DNA from: Ctena decussata
Lineage: Eukaryota; Mollusca; Bivalvia; Lucinida; Lucinidae
Reading direction: 5' to 3'
NCBI GenBank assembly: GCA_963989385.1
Contig: OZ022499.1
Span: 50,519,757-50,583,756 of the forward strand
DNA: 64,000 bases
The translations under genes and the position numbers were made by a program. The notes beneath the pieces were generated by a model. It searched no databases. It saw only the letters and a program-made list of their open reading frames with translations, and was not told the DNA's origin. Below, in pieces: positions 43,884 through 55,219 of the stretch; position 1 is the first letter of the stretch; each line of letters opens with the position of its first letter.

Positions 43884-45781
43884 GTACGAGCAACGTGAAG
43901 ACTTGATCTGACACGCTCTCGCAAGAAATTTTAATCTTTTCCACGAAAGTTTAGTGGGGTTTTTGCGTGTGAAATGCGTGGGAGATGCGAGCCACTCGTG
44001 AGATGCGTGACGTTAAACTCGCGAGAGAACAATTTCTTTTCACGCGAGACAACTTTCGAGAGAAAGGATTAACTCCATGTATGCTCAGGTGAGTCATCGG
44101 TGCCAAACTTAATCACGCGTGACGCGTATTTTGGAGTGGAAAGGATTAACGATTCCTGTCAATTTCACAGGTCAGTATATGTTGTACAGGTAATTCATTT
44201 ATATTTTTACATTGGGCCTAAAAAAAGTTGTGTGATTCCGGTTTCCAGACCGACTGGTCTTTTTTGGCGCCGCCTCAAAAATTTTTAGCAGCAAAAATTA
44301 CGATCGGCAATTTCCGCCATTCCGGAAATAACCGAAAGTGCCGAAAATATAGACAGCGTAAACCGCACGCTATGATGCGTAAAGCATACCAGTTTGTCGC
44401 ATTGTATTTAATACTGTGCAGGCTGATTCTAATATTTACTATCAGCGTATGGAATAAGATTCCTTTCACCGTCTGATGATTCAGTGTGACACATGTCCAG
44501 TTTTGTGCTCTGAGCGGCGTCCTTTGATGTCAAGGCACGAGACTGACCTATAAACGTGCTGTGTTTACCGTATTTCAATAAATGCTACCGTCTTTACATT
44601 TTATTATGGTGAAGGCCATGAATGCGTTCAGTCACCTTTGAATATGAATATAGATAGTATTATGTTTATTAGTCTGAATACTTTGAGAATTTTTCCACGC
44701 AGCAGAATCTGTTTCGTTTTTCATATAGATAATCTGATTTTGCCACGCGGAGTTCGGAATAAAAAAATCAGACTTCTCACCTCTTATTTTTCCTTCATTT
44801 TGATGCATTTTTAAAGTCCAAACACTTTGACTATTGATCCACGACGCAAAATCATATTTTCATATTTCATGAATGAACTGATTAAGAGGATGCAGCTGTG
44901 ATGTATATTTTAGCTGTCAAACCAACAGGTTTACAAATTTGCATAATTCAGAGAGTTGATTAAGTGGACGTCAATCACCTCTAAGACTGCCCATTTGCTA
45001 ATCAAGTCAGGCCACTTATTGTCGCGTGCGCGTTTAATGGAAACTTGACAGCTCTTACATCAGAAAGTTTATATTGGTTAATAAGTAAACCTTACGGCAC
45101 GTGCCACTAGCGGCTATATCTTTGAGTTCAAAAGCTGATCGAAACGCTTTAATCTTTGTGACTGTTTTGACATGGATTGGGCTATTATCAGTGGCGGCTG
45201 AGCGAAATTTTTTTCTGTGTCATCATTCTAGAATTTGAAAGAACTCTGTATGCTATTAACAATATTCTTTCAAACATAAGCCTCTCTAATTAACTCGCTG
45301 CGTAACTGCAACAAAATTACGCTGATCATGATTGTTTATCAACCCATCCTTAATTCAAAAATGTAAATACCGTACGGTCAAACAATACTTGCGTTGAGGA
45401 TGCGATCAATTAGGTTATTCACGCACACTTGCAATGTATTAATTGAACCGTTATCAGCAACGAAAAAAAAATGCATTGCGAATCATATGCCTTGTCTGTA
45501 AAGGTACATGTACTTGTATAGAAACTTGCATTTACTGTACCTACCTGGACAAAATTCCACGCGTGATGCGAGAAAGTTTCTCGCATACATCACTCTATGA
45601 ATTTCACGCGAGATGCGAGGAATTTTCTTGCGTGGAACGTGGGGATTTTCAAACACGCGAGGAAGTTAAGTGTGAAATGCGTGAGAGTTGCGAGAGAGTC
45701 TCATGGATTTTAATCCCTTCCTCGCGATTTTAAGTGTCACGCGAGAGCGTGTCAAATCAAGTCTTCACGTTGCGTGTACTG
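43884..45781. mobile_element. 1.9-kb TIR element, noncoding, in copy A only
   Basis: The left end GTACGAGCAACGTGAAGACT…TGATCTGACACGCTCTCGC is inverted at 45,741-45,779 (GCGAGAGCGTGTCAAATCAA…GTCTTCACGTTGCGTGTAC). Both subterminal zones are full of CGCGAGA and ATGCGTG motifs. The middle (44,280-45,200) is unique-looking and has no transposase frame. Copy B lacks the element near 58,230. Confidence 0.75.
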
Positions 45782-45879
45782 TATCTTACCTGGTTCCAAC
45801 AAAGTACATTTAGATATATGCAACCAGCAAAATCTAAAACCAGTCTGTTCTGCTCATAAGCCTCCCTGGCAGAGATACT

Positions 45880-46053
45880 ACAGTGGACCCTCTTTACAAC
45901 GAACGCATTTGTTTCCAAAAAATTTGACGTTAAACTGAATTTGCTGTTGTAAAGAATGCATATTTAGAACAATTTAGCCATTCCGTGCAAATCAAAATGA
46001 CGTTATAAAGAATTTTGCTGTTGTAATGAGTGCCGTTGCAAAGAGGGTTGACT
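45880..46053. mobile_element. Short MITE, mariner-like, TA duplication
   Basis: CAGTGGACCCTCTTTACAACG at the left pairs imperfectly with CGTTGCAAAGAGGGTTGAC at the right, flanked by TA on both sides. The internal CTGTTGTAAAGAATGCATAT and GCTGTTGTAATGAGTGCCG fit a decayed Tc1/mariner MITE. Confidence 0.65.
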
Positions 46054-47049
46054 ATCTCTTTATGATACTCAAATGCCACTCTTATGACATCAGTCTCTTT
46101 CAGTTATTCTATAATTAGCCACATCAAGCAAAAAGATATCTCATGTATCTGCGAATAGCAAAGACTTAAATCAGTCTGTTTAATTTGTCTATTATAGCTA
46201 CAGCCTTTGTTTTAAACCTGTAGATGCTCTTGGGTCCATACACATTGTGAACCAACAGCTAAGGCTCTGATCAGACTGCGCAAATGAGCAGGCTGACCTG
46301 AGCCTTTGCTGGTTTCATTTGCTTAAGCACCATTTCTGAGTGCTATGGCTCAAACTATCTCTGGTTTTTTACCTCTATAATCTACAGCTATCACATGAAA
46401 ATCCATCTGTGATAATACTTTGTATAGGCCAACCCTATGCCAACCAGCTCTGAAAATAAAAACAATTGTAAACAAAATTTAACATGCCTCAACATGCAAA
46501 AAGAGTACTTAACATACATGAAAGCAGTGACTACTCCATCCACTATGTGAATCCAGGATGTCTAGCTAAAGCCTTCGTTTTGTGCTTGTATTTGTGTTCC
46601 TTTTTAAAGCATGGAAATATACTGTACACCTTAAAATATTTCTGTAACTATCACTTATTTTGAATCTATTTTATTTCATGTATCATGCAAATGTGTCAAA
46701 AGATAGCTGGTGGAATGGCTAACAGTGAAGACACTGACCAGACTGCATCTTCAGATACACCCTGATTCTGATCTAACATTTCTGAGAAAGACATTTCTAA
46801 CATTTCCCTGCCCAAAATCAGGGTCATTACATCACAATTCATTGTGAATATGGACAGACTTAAACAAACTGAGTCTGTTTATTGTTTCTTTGAAGTATTT
46901 TTCGCTTACAAAGAATATAGCTTTTCAGGACTTATGCATCATAGTAAATCTTTAAATTTTACTAGCAGAATAAACATACTTTATTGTATCTGAAAAACCA
47001 TGGGATTGGACAAAACTTATAACGTGATTATGGTACAACATGATTTATT
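46054..47049. other. Intron sequence around exon 46,373-46,449, with old repeats
   Basis: Apart from the exon, 46,190-46,340 resembles 58,590-58,745 and the GATCAGACTG repeats near 24,560-24,660. 46,680-46,830 resembles 61,020-61,150, a repeat whose frame reads SEDTDQTASSDT. No further exon was seen. Confidence 0.5.
46373..46449 (-). CDS. ABHD12-like copy A, AGWHRVGLYK exon
   Basis: This 77-bp exon follows acceptor TTATTTTCAG and ends at GAG|GTAAAA. The 25 full codons read AGWHRVGLYKVLSQMDFHVI then AVDYR. This matches the ABHD12 helix and strand 'HRVELYKVLSSLGYHVV-x-x-DYRG'. The last base starts the Gly codon completed in the next exon (G|GT). It is too short for routine ORF detection. The copy B equivalent is 58,788-58,864. 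Confidence 0.9.
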
Positions 47050-47228
47050 CAGAGCTCCAGATAAAGCGAGGTATTGAAGATAATTCTGAGATACACTGTA
47101 ATTTTTTTTATTTCTCAATTTCTCGCTGAGATGGTTCTAATGAGGGGTCACAACGTATATTTTAATGGAGAAAAATGGAAAATTATCCTTTAATTAATCC
47201 TGTTACCCCTTATTATCTTGAGCTCTGA
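47050..47228. mobile_element. Foldback MITE, GTTGTGACCCCTCAT family
   Basis: It is bounded by CAGAGCTCCAGATAAAGCG and TATCTTGAGCTCTG, and its right arm (TGAGGGGTCACAACGTATA) is better preserved than the left. It ends only 34 bp from the donor of the exon at 47,262-47,375. Confidence 0.65.
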
Positions 47229-47261
47229 TGGATGAAGTTATAAGCCATGAAATGTTCAAAC

Positions 47262-47375
47262 CTTGTCCCTGAGTTTCCATGGAGATACAGAATAATTGGT
47301 TTAGTATCCTTTAATAATCTTTCAAATTCGTCATCAGCTCTTGCTTTGTCATGTAAGCTCTTTGGCAAAATATGC
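47262..47375 (-). CDS. ABHD12-like copy A, exon with oxyanion-strand motif
   Basis: The 114-bp exon has acceptor TTTCAG and donor AAG|GTTTGA. It encodes HILPKSLHDKARADDEFERL followed by LKDTKPIILYLHGNSGTR. The 'P-I-I-L-Y-L-H-G-N-[SA]-G-T-R' strand and loop are characteristic of ABHD12 and contribute the oxyanion hole in alpha/beta hydrolases. The split Arg codon AG|A joins correctly to the next exon. Copy B has it at 61,948-62,061 with only a few conservative changes. Confidence 0.9.
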
Positions 47376-47423
47376 CTGAAATACAAAATTTTACTTAAGA
47401 AATAAATATCATTTTTCCAATGT

Positions 47424-47797
47424 TCATGGAAGTATGAACACAAAGTAAGTGATGCCGAAGGGTGTTCAAGTTAACTTTGCACACGAGCCTTTGTGTCCAT
47501 ACTTCCATGAACACTGAAATAATGAAATTTGTCTCTTATAATTACATGTATGTACATGTACATTTAATTTTAAAATTATTTTGAGCAGCATTTTTGAGTT
47601 TAAAGAGCAACATTTGTAAAATATACGACAAAAAGCAGTCACTTACCAACAGGTAAGCTGCTTGCGTTAAACGGCCATCGCCATAACTAAACATCAAATA
47701 GAACGTTACCACAGCCAATGGCATTGTTTGTTTACATGTGACATTGCGTACCGACGACATTGCATGACAGACTTTGTTCATGGAAGTATGAACACTG
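47424..47797. mobile_element. Element with three GTTCATGGAAGTATGAACAC repeats
   Basis: The 20-bp motif occurs plus at 47,425, minus at 47,493-47,513 and plus at 47,777. The first two form a 90-bp foldback. A diverged version is at 62,106-62,215 in copy B. It lies in the intron just upstream of the oxyanion-strand exon in both copies. Confidence 0.6.
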
Positions 47798-48767
47798 TTT
47801 TTCCAAAACAGCTTCATCTACGGGAAATTAAAGGGAATGTAGTTATATAAGAATAATGCCCAAAATAGGTCCCTATCTACATTATCAAAAATGAAACTGA
47901 AATTGAAATAAAACAGTTTAGGCATAATCATATATAAAACCTAAAATCCTAACTGAACAATCACAAGAAACTAACAGAATGCTATGTTGCATCTGCATTG
48001 CGCTTCCACAGTAGCAGAGACTAAAGTGAGAAAAGAGTGTGAGCACGGTTCGATGAATTTAAGCATAAAAATTTGACAGAACTGGACTAATAAGCTAGGA
48101 AGAATGCAATTTTGGACATAAAATTCCCAAGTCAACAAAGAAAGTGACATAAAAATTTCCAGAGACAACAAAATGCGAAATATAGGTCAGGGGTACAAAC
48201 AACAGCAGAATGTCATAAGGCCATTATAAGAAGAAACCTTATACAATGTTTGATGATTGTAGGCATTGAAAGACTTACACACTAGGGCCGACATAATTTT
48301 GTGTGTAAAATTGAGGAAATGGAAATCAAACTCCTATTTTGCACCTTGTCAAAGCAGGTGCGACAAAATATTAACTTAGACTCAGAGCTCCAGACATAAA
48401 GCAGGTTTCTTAACAATAATTCAGAGTTAATGCTTCATACTTATCCATAATAATATGTCAGCTGATCAAACTAATTTGATGCAAGTAGCAATATGTGAAA
48501 AAAATAATATCAAGACATGTCTGTGTACAAGAAATCTTTTGACTATCAAATAACATTTGATTGGGACTCCAACTTTGCCACCCAAGCTGATGCCCACGTG
48601 AGTGCAATACATATATTGAAACAGACCAGCTGAAAGCTGCATTTTCTGGCAGAAAGAACTCCAGCAAAATGTAACAAAAATATTAAGAAAAGCAAATATG
48701 TCTGTTTAACTGATATCTGAGAAAAATAATAATAAAAAAAAAGATGAGTATCAAAACAAGTGTATAC
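47798..48767. other. Intron, no feature recognised
   Basis: This is AT-rich sequence with no convincing exon or repeat boundary. A truncated start of the GTTGTGACCCC-family MITE (CAGAGCTCCAGACATAAAGC) is at 48,385. Confidence 0.5.
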
Positions 48768-48873
48768 CACACTCCAAGCCTGATTTCTGGACTGACTTGA
48801 AGATAAAAATTTCTTGTCTCGCCTAGGCCAAGCAGCTCTGGCTCTGTAAAGTCTATAAATGGTGGCCATCTCA
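48768..48873 (-). CDS. ABHD12-like copy A, first exon found
   Basis: The acceptor is TATTTCAG and the donor G|GTATAC. The 106-bp exon encodes RWPPFIDFTEPELLGLGETR and onward to ...RLGVW. This corresponds to the segment of ABHD12 just after the transmembrane helix (human reads 'PFFIDL...NYYLQ...GVWH'). The split codon TG|G gives the Trp and leads into HILPK of the next exon. The exon starts in phase needing one base from an upstream exon, so it is not the first exon of the gene. No upstream exon is visible before the gap at 51,741. Confidence 0.85.
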
Positions 48874-48957
48874 CTGAAATAATATATGATTAGCAAAAGC
48901 ATATACAACCAAAATCTGTTTGACCACCACAGAAAATAATAGCTTGTGAGTGACACA

Positions 48958-49166
48958 GCACTCCAGATAAGGTAAGGTAAGGCTGTTTACGGATATAATT
49001 CTGAGATAACTTTTTTTTATTATTTCTCAATGAAAACATATGTTGTGACCCCGACTTGGCAAGATGGTTCTAATATGAGGTCACAACATATATTTTCACA
49101 GAAATATTCGGAAAATTATCCCTAGATTATCCATATTACCCCTTCCTACCATATCTGGAGCACCGA
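48958..49166. mobile_element. Foldback MITE, GTTGTGACCCCTCAT family
   Basis: It starts CACTCCAGATAAGGTAAGG and ends CCATATCTGGAGCACCG. The arms carry AACATATGTTGTGACCCC and its complement. It lies upstream of the first ABHD12-like exon found. Confidence 0.65.
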
Positions 49167-49281
49167 TTCTGACCAATAGTCTGAGCATGATCTGTGGTGC
49201 TTGCTAAAATTTTCAGAGCTTGAAGTATGACAAAAGTTTGATTTTTAAAATACATCTTATTTATGCATGCAGAAGTCCACC

Positions 49282-49470
49282 AGCGCTTCAGATAAGAAGG
49301 AATAACAGGGATAATTTTCCATATTTTACCATAAAAACATATTTTGTTACCCATCATTAGAACCAGTTCATCAAGCCGGTTCTAATGAGAGGTAACAACC
49401 TATGTTTTTGTTGAGAAATAAGAAAATTATCTTCAAAACCTCCAAACCCCACCTTATCTGGAGCTCTGCT
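49282..49470. mobile_element. Foldback MITE, GTTGTGACCCCTCAT family
   Basis: It is bounded by CAGCGCTTCAGATAAGAAGG and CCTTATCTGGAGCTCTG. The loop lies around GAACCAGTTCATCAAGCCGG. Only about 115 bp separates it from the previous member. The stretch 49,471-49,640 is short unassigned noncoding sequence. Confidence 0.65.
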
Positions 49471-49640
49471 CCACACAAGGTCAATGTGGGGGCTTGAGGA
49501 TAATTCTTAGATAATTTTTTTGTTTCTTCATAAAAAGGAATGTTGTGACTGGTAGGTAGTACAATGGCTTTTCCAGTACTTTGGTACAGCAAACAAAAAA
49601 GAAACAATGTTACTTTGATGACTGCTTGTTTATAAAAAAA

Positions 49641-51292
49641 AATAGCCATCAGAGGAGATGGCAAATCCCCCGACCCAAGACCCCCATGGGCCTTGGTAAA
49701 AAGGGTGCACTTCAAAACACATATTAGTAATATATTGTCGTTCTTTTATGCTTCTGATTGACATTAACTGTTAACAGATGCATGATTATCTAACACTCAG
49801 ACTAAAACAGTATGCTTGACTGCTACAAAGAGGTAATATCTCAAACAGCCACCATATACACAAATGCATAGCATACGATACATTCAACTTTCAAAATGTG
49901 TGAATAACTTCTAAAGTAACAAGCCCTACAAACCTAATTTTGAGCTCTCTAGTAAGTGAATTTAAACAAAGAATCCAAATCTGGATTTTTTTATTTTTTT
50001 TTGGGGGGGGGGGGTGGGGGGGGGGGGGGGGGAGTGGGCACGGGAATGTGGAGGGGTCAGAGAGAGTTAGGAACACTGATAAGATATCACAGCATGATCA
50101 TCAATATTCTAAAAGGTACACGGTTATTCAAATTCTGGAGCTGTCAGGGTTATACAGATATGGAGCAGAGACTCAAACAGCAGCTCAAACTACCAAAGGG
50201 AAATAACTCAAAAAGTATAAAAGCAAGAGTTATTTTTCATGTATGAGACAAATTGTCATGACCTGTTCTGCATATCTGTGAAGAATCATGAAAATATTTC
50301 AAAAGGTATTCAAGTTATGAAGCGGACACCTAAAATCATCAAAGGGAAATAACTCCAAAATGAAAGAAAGCAAGAGTTGTCATTCTTGTTCGCGACACAT
50401 CATCATGACCTGTTCTTCATATCTGTGAAGTATCATGAAAATATTCCAAAGGTATTCAAGTTACAGAGCAGACACGAAATCACACCTAAAACCACTAAGG
50501 GCAAATAACTCAAATAGTAAGAAAGCAGGAGTTGTCATACTTGTTCGTGACACATCGTGATGACCTGTTCTACATATCTGTGAAGTATCATGAAAATATT
50601 CCAAAAGGTATTCAAGTTATAGAGCGGACACGAAATCATACCTAAAATAATCAAGGGGAAATAACTCAAAAAGTAAGAAAGCAAGAGTTGCCGTCATGAC
50701 ATGTTCTACATATCTGTGAAGTATCATGAAAATATTCAAAAGGGTATTCAAGTTATAGAGCGGACACGAATCTGCCAAAAAAGCAAACCTAAAACTATCA
50801 AGGGGAAATAACTCAAAAAGTAAGAAAGCAAGAGTTGTCATTTTTGTTCGCGACACATTGTCATGACCTGTTCTACATTTCTGTGAAGTATCATGAAAAT
50901 ATTCCACAGGGTATTCAAGTTACAGAGCGGACACGAATCTGCCAAAAAAATCACCAAAGGGGAGATAATTCAAAAAGTACAATAGCAAGAGTTACCATTC
51001 TTGTGCGCGACACATCGCCATGACCTGTTCTACATAACTGTGAAGTATCATGAAAATATTCCAAAGGGTATTCAAGATATAGAGCGGACAAGAAAGTGTT
51101 TACGGACGGACAGACAGACTGTCGTCATGACCTGTTCTACATAACTGTGAAGTATCATGAAAATATTCCAAAGGGTATTCAAGATATAGAGGGGACAAGA
51201 AAGTGTTTACGGGCGGACGGACGGACGGACGGACGGACAGACGCCAGGCTCATCGCTATATCCCCCGAACCTTTCGGTCGGGGGATAAAAAG
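49641..51292 (+). mobile_element. HINE-like element, CCCCCGACCGAA family, duplicated end
   Basis: It starts AATAGCCATCAGAGGAGATG, has a poly-G run (50,003-50,032) and eight units, then ACGGACGGACAG at 51,101. About 100 bp of a core unit follow again, then a second ACGG tract (51,213-51,242) and the TTCGGTCGGGGGATAAAAAG end. The microsatellite-plus-unit module has been duplicated within the element. Confidence 0.8.
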
Positions 51293-51431
51293 CAGCAGAC
51301 CACGTTATGTCAGCTGGTATAATGCCTTGAACTTTCTGGAGACAATTAAATTACAGTAAAACTGTCTTATTTAAAGATGTCATTCTATTAAGGAAGCACC
51401 TGTCTTTAGCAGCCACTTTTTTAGCATCCCA

Positions 51432-51560
51432 GAACAGCGGTGGTTTAGTGGTTAACATGCTAGGCTACCACTATGGGAGATGCAGGTTCAATTCCCTGCT
51501 CCTCCAGTCTTTCGGATGAGATTTTTCACCAATGTCCCTGTCTCAGTGTGACCTACCTCA
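51432..51560 (+). mobile_element. tRNA-derived SINE, fourth family
   Basis: The head is GCGGTGGTTTAGTGGTTAAC (A box), then GGCTACCACTATGGGAG and B box GGTTCAATTCCCTGC. The body reads TTTCGGATGAGATTTTTCACC. It ends near the assembly gap. A minus-strand relative is at 61,790-61,876. Confidence 0.6.
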
Positions 51561-51740
51561 GGGCTCAGCCGTCAGGGCCATTTGGGAGAAATAGTCTCCC
51601 TAAGCTGGCTGACTTCTCCCTATTTTGAGCTGAGGGAGAAGTGAAAATGTATAGATGTTCTATAGGGAAACCCAAAAGAGGGAAACCCAAAATTTGGACC
51701 AAAACTTCTCTCTCAAGCCCTGAAAACGAGGCAAAAATTT

Positions 51741-51940
51741 NNNNNNNNNNNNNNNNNNNNNNNNNNNNNNNNNNNNNNNNNNNNNNNNNNNNNNNNNNNN
51801 NNNNNNNNNNNNNNNNNNNNNNNNNNNNNNNNNNNNNNNNNNNNNNNNNNNNNNNNNNNNNNNNNNNNNNNNNNNNNNNNNNNNNNNNNNNNNNNNNNNN
51901 NNNNNNNNNNNNNNNNNNNNNNNNNNNNNNNNNNNNNNNN
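51741..51940. other. Assembly gap (200 N)
   Basis: A run of exactly 200 N is probably a placeholder length. The sequence to its right resumes at a position equivalent to about 29,368 in ABHD12 copy A. The sequence to its left is a SINE and short unassigned sequence lying 5' of copy A. It therefore joins the 5' side of copy A to the middle of copy B. Confidence 0.99.
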
Positions 51941-52646
51941 CATCTATCACTAAACTACAATGACCGGCTTTACAACTGACCTCCAAACAGTGAATTATTA
52001 CTCAACATTTCACTGCTTGAACTGAACTATTTCAATTTGAACACTCTAAAACGCTGAAAAAGTATTCTTTTCATTCAAACTTTCCCAACCTTCCTGCCAG
52101 CGCCTTCATGCTCACGCCACTATTCTTAATTGTATCTAAGGTAAATGTATGTTTTAATTGCGATTTTAGAAAAGAGACGCTATACCGTGTAACCTCTTAA
52201 AACGTCATAAAATACGTCAGTAATTGCCAGTGCTGTCAGCAATTTGACTCACACACTCCGAAACAGTGAACTGTTGCAGAATAAAACACAGAAACATTCC
52301 ATTGCTTCTATAGGCGCACTGTGTTAGAATATGTGTTTAAAATCAGCAAACCCACATTAATACACATACATATGAAATAGTATCTATATGAAATAATGTG
52401 GTTTGTTCTTTATTTCACCAATAGTTTGTACTGGCCCTATTTTTTTTTCTTTTTGCCATATCTGATAACTCAACCATTTCTTTATTGAACTTTTTCATCT
52501 ATTCATTTGCCTTGGCAAATAGTGTAGACCCTGACCATACACTACCACCGGTACTGTAATTATTCGGTTTAAATTGGGAGTAATCCTTCCAAAATTATCA
52601 CAAATATGTAAATAAGATTATTTCTAGTGAGATGTACAAGACTTAC
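51941..52646. other. Copy B intron, empty site for 29,485-33,010
   Basis: It aligns with 29,368-29,484 joined to 33,011-33,618. The junction at 52,058 shows no insertion. No coding sequence was seen. Confidence 0.8.
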
Positions 52647-52726
52647 TGCTGCCATAGGGTGATGTGTAGCTGCATCTAGTATATTATTAAATCCTGATTC
52701 TAAAAATACCCCTACTGGCTCATCAC
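52647..52726 (-). CDS. ABHD12-like copy B, GDEPVGVFLES exon
   Basis: The 80-bp exon encodes the same residues as copy A 33,619-33,698, ending in GCA|GTAAGT rather than GCG. The acceptor is CTTTTACAG. It is the last exon visible before the gap at 51,741-51,940. Confidence 0.88.
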
Positions 52727-53275
52727 CTGTAAAAGACAAATGCGCATACATGTACAGTATTTTGCGCTTCATGTCAAACAAAAGCACAAATTTTGCTCTT
52801 CCAAGGTTTCTAAAAGTATGAAACTTATACGATGTATATAGTAATGTGTGTACACTATCACACATTATCATTTACACTGTACATGTTGTAAATCTCAAAT
52901 TTTTTCAAATTCTGATTTCAAATTAATCCTTTTATGGTGAATGGGTATACTTTCAGGGAATGCAACTCTTGTAATTTTCATTTTTGCTTCTCTTCTCAAT
53001 GGGCAAACTCTTATAGGAAAGAATCTGCAATTTCTTTCCTGGATATTAGACCCTTTTGTTGTCCAGGGAAACAAACAGGAAGTCACAAAAGTAGTTCCCC
53101 TTGTAAAATTGGTGGGGAAACATGGAGACCTATATATTCATCTTAATATTTTGTGTCTGAAATATCTTGCCACATCAGCATCATCATGAGAAAATTTTGT
53201 CTTAATGCAAACTGCAAGCTCTGATCAGCTTGCATATATTTGCAGTCTGATCACGGCATGCAGTTTGTTAAACAA

Positions 53276-53422
53276 GAATTCCGCAGAATGCGGTGCCTCG
53301 CCTGTCAGTGCTTTGTGAAACTGACCTAAATGCAAAAACCCGATGAAAGTTTACGCCGCCTCCGACAACACCGGAACAGCAATACCTATGTCTCGCTTCT
53401 GCTTCCCAGGCGAGACAAAAAT
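53276..53422. mobile_element. Short element, AATTCCGCAGAATGCGG start
   Basis: It begins ACAAGAATTCCGCAGAATGC and GGTGCCTCGCCTG and ends CCAGGCGAGACAAAAATG, with complementary CTCGCCTG/CAGGCGAG near the ends. Relatives, mostly decayed, are at 1,246, 3,487, 6,281, 12,188, 15,997, 20,916, 41,874 and 42,160. Confidence 0.6.
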
Positions 53423-54285
53423 GAATTTTCTGGTTAAAGATTTAAAAGAATAAATAAACTATGCATGTTTAGCCCAATGTGCTAATACTGATTTACCACT
53501 AACACTTTCTTACAGCTGATTTAATGCTGTTTGTCCACTTGTGCTGGTTTATTGTGGCCACAGTCCCGGGTATGCCCTCTCTCTGGGAGACAGCATTTCA
53601 GTACCTAGGGCCTCCTACTAATTTGGATAATAGTAGGGCAAGGGCCGGCTGTGCTTGCAGCAGATGGGGGATGGGACTGTTTGGATTTTTTTGGGGTCTC
53701 ATCTAATTTATCTGTTCCTTTTCTTTTTCCCTCTCTTAGAAAGACAGCTCAATATAGACTGAAATACTATCTCGAAGAGCTGTTAAAACCAAAACAACCG
53801 ACTCTGGGCACGAAACCATACCAGGCATATTACCTCAGTGTGTGCAGATGTTCAGTTTTGCCAGTTTAATAAGGCAGACACCATCCCTGGTGTTCAGTGA
53901 CAATGCAATCACCAACTGCCACCCTGATATCACTATTTCCAGCTCCTGGCACAATAGGTGCAGATTTCCTCATCTGTTGGATTGAAGAAATTTATCGAAC
54001 ATGTGCTGCCTATGGGAGTCAAATCGGAAACAGCCTGCATGTAAGGCAAACACTCAATCCACTATGCCAGGCCAGGCTAATAATGACACTTATTAATCTT
54101 ATATCTGATGACTTTCTTTATTAGGATAAAACAAAAGCTTTACATGGGCCAGTGGCCAACAAAAGTGTCTAAGACACAAGCCACCAGCACAGACTCAGAT
54201 CAGGGCAGCCATGCAGTCTGTTCTGTCTCCACCGACTGCATATGTCTACAGATTTCTTTTACTGGCCATTAGACTAAATAACAAG

Positions 54286-54495
54286 AAGATCCAGATAAGA
54301 TGGGTTTCTTAAGATAATTCTGAGATAATTTTGCTTATTTTTCCATGAACACTATGTTGTGAACCCTCATTAGAACCATCACAGCAAAACGGTTCTTAGG
54401 AGGGGACCCCGATTTACAACATAGGTTATTGCTGAGAAATATAGATGATTATCCCTAAATTATCCATATTACTCCTTCTTATCTGGAGCACTGAT
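54286..54495. mobile_element. Foldback MITE, GTTGTGACCCCTCAT family
   Basis: It is bounded by GATCCAGATAAGATGGG and CCTTCTTATCTGGAGCACTG, with arms TATGTTGTGAACCCTCATTA and a decayed complement. It is inserted in a region homologous to 40,860-40,880 of copy A, where it is missing. Confidence 0.65.
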
Positions 54496-55019
54496 CTCAC
54501 CATTTCTGCACAGATTTCTTGCTAGTTTTGTAGTAACCCTGCAAAGACAATTTAAGATTATTAAAGATGATTAAAATCACTGGCCTTACAGATACATCTC
54601 CATGGTATACCTGAGATATTATCATATGACGTCCCATCTGAGAGTGTAATAAAGCCATGCATTAAAAACGATAATCCGCTAGTGGATTAAATACGCAAAT
54701 AACGTCGTAACGTTATGCGTTGACGTCCATAAAACGTCACGTTTTCTAATGGCGAAATCGTGACGTTTCAGTGCAAAATTTGCTAATAAAATGCAATTTT
54801 AGTGTCATATGATAAATAGAATCTTGCATTCGTGCTCCTGTATTATTGAATTTATTAAACTCGGTGAAAACGATAAGATGCTTGGCATAGCCTCACATCT
54901 TATCTTTTTCCCCAACTCGTTTAATAAATTCAATAATACATAAGCACTCATGTAAGATCCTCTATGTATTTGCTTCTCTGGTAGCTAGGTCTCTTGTACT
55001 AGTGGGGGCTACTCTTAAA

Positions 55020-55219
55020 GAAAAGAATAATGACAGGCAGATTTTACCCAAAATAAAACTTGACCTGTATTTCATGATTATGTGCCTGTGTACAAAATGT
55101 GAATCCAATACACCAATCTTTTCAAAAGATATCGAACGGAAATCCTTTTTTGGGACGTATATACAAATGGGCAGCGTTGATACTATATGCCCCCCATTGA
55201 AAATGGCCGGGGCATAAAA
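55020..55219 (+). mobile_element. HINE-like 3' end fragment
   Basis: One unit contains TTTCAAAAGATATCGAACGG. It is followed by the terminal hairpin ATGCCCCCCATTGAAAATGG…CCGGGGCATAAAAA, the same layout as the other HINE ends but without ACGG repeats. Confidence 0.6.

Larger units (their letters stand above)
23962..48873 (-). other. ABHD12-like gene, copy A (locus span)
   Basis: Nine coding exons are read from right to left: 48,768-48,873; 47,262-47,375; 46,373-46,449; 42,783-42,912; 33,619-33,698; 29,118-29,200; 26,899-26,977; 25,806-25,933; 23,962-24,004. All have AG/GT borders, and adjoining phases agree except between 42,783 and 33,698, where a microexon of about 40 bp must be missing from my reading. 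The product matches the luminal alpha/beta-hydrolase domain of ABHD12, an ER-membrane lysophosphatidylserine/monoacylglycerol lipase, with GHSLGTG nucleophile elbow, HAEDD acid and YGHK histidine. About 290 residues are recovered; human ABHD12 has 398, and the missing part is the N-terminal membrane segment. Introns are full of HINEs and MITEs. A minus-strand AATAAA lies at 23,734-23,739. ABHD12B or a mollusc-specific paralogue is possible. Confidence 0.85.

Noticed and set aside
45443..45733. Transposase fragment in the 1.9-kb TIR element
   Set aside because: The Cys- and Arg-rich frame arises from CGCGAGA motif arrays; no catalytic motif was seen.
48546..48956. 136-codon minus-strand frame as a membrane protein
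   Set aside because: It overlaps the ABHD12-like exon 48,768-48,873 in another frame. The hydrophobic stretches come from T-rich intron sequence.
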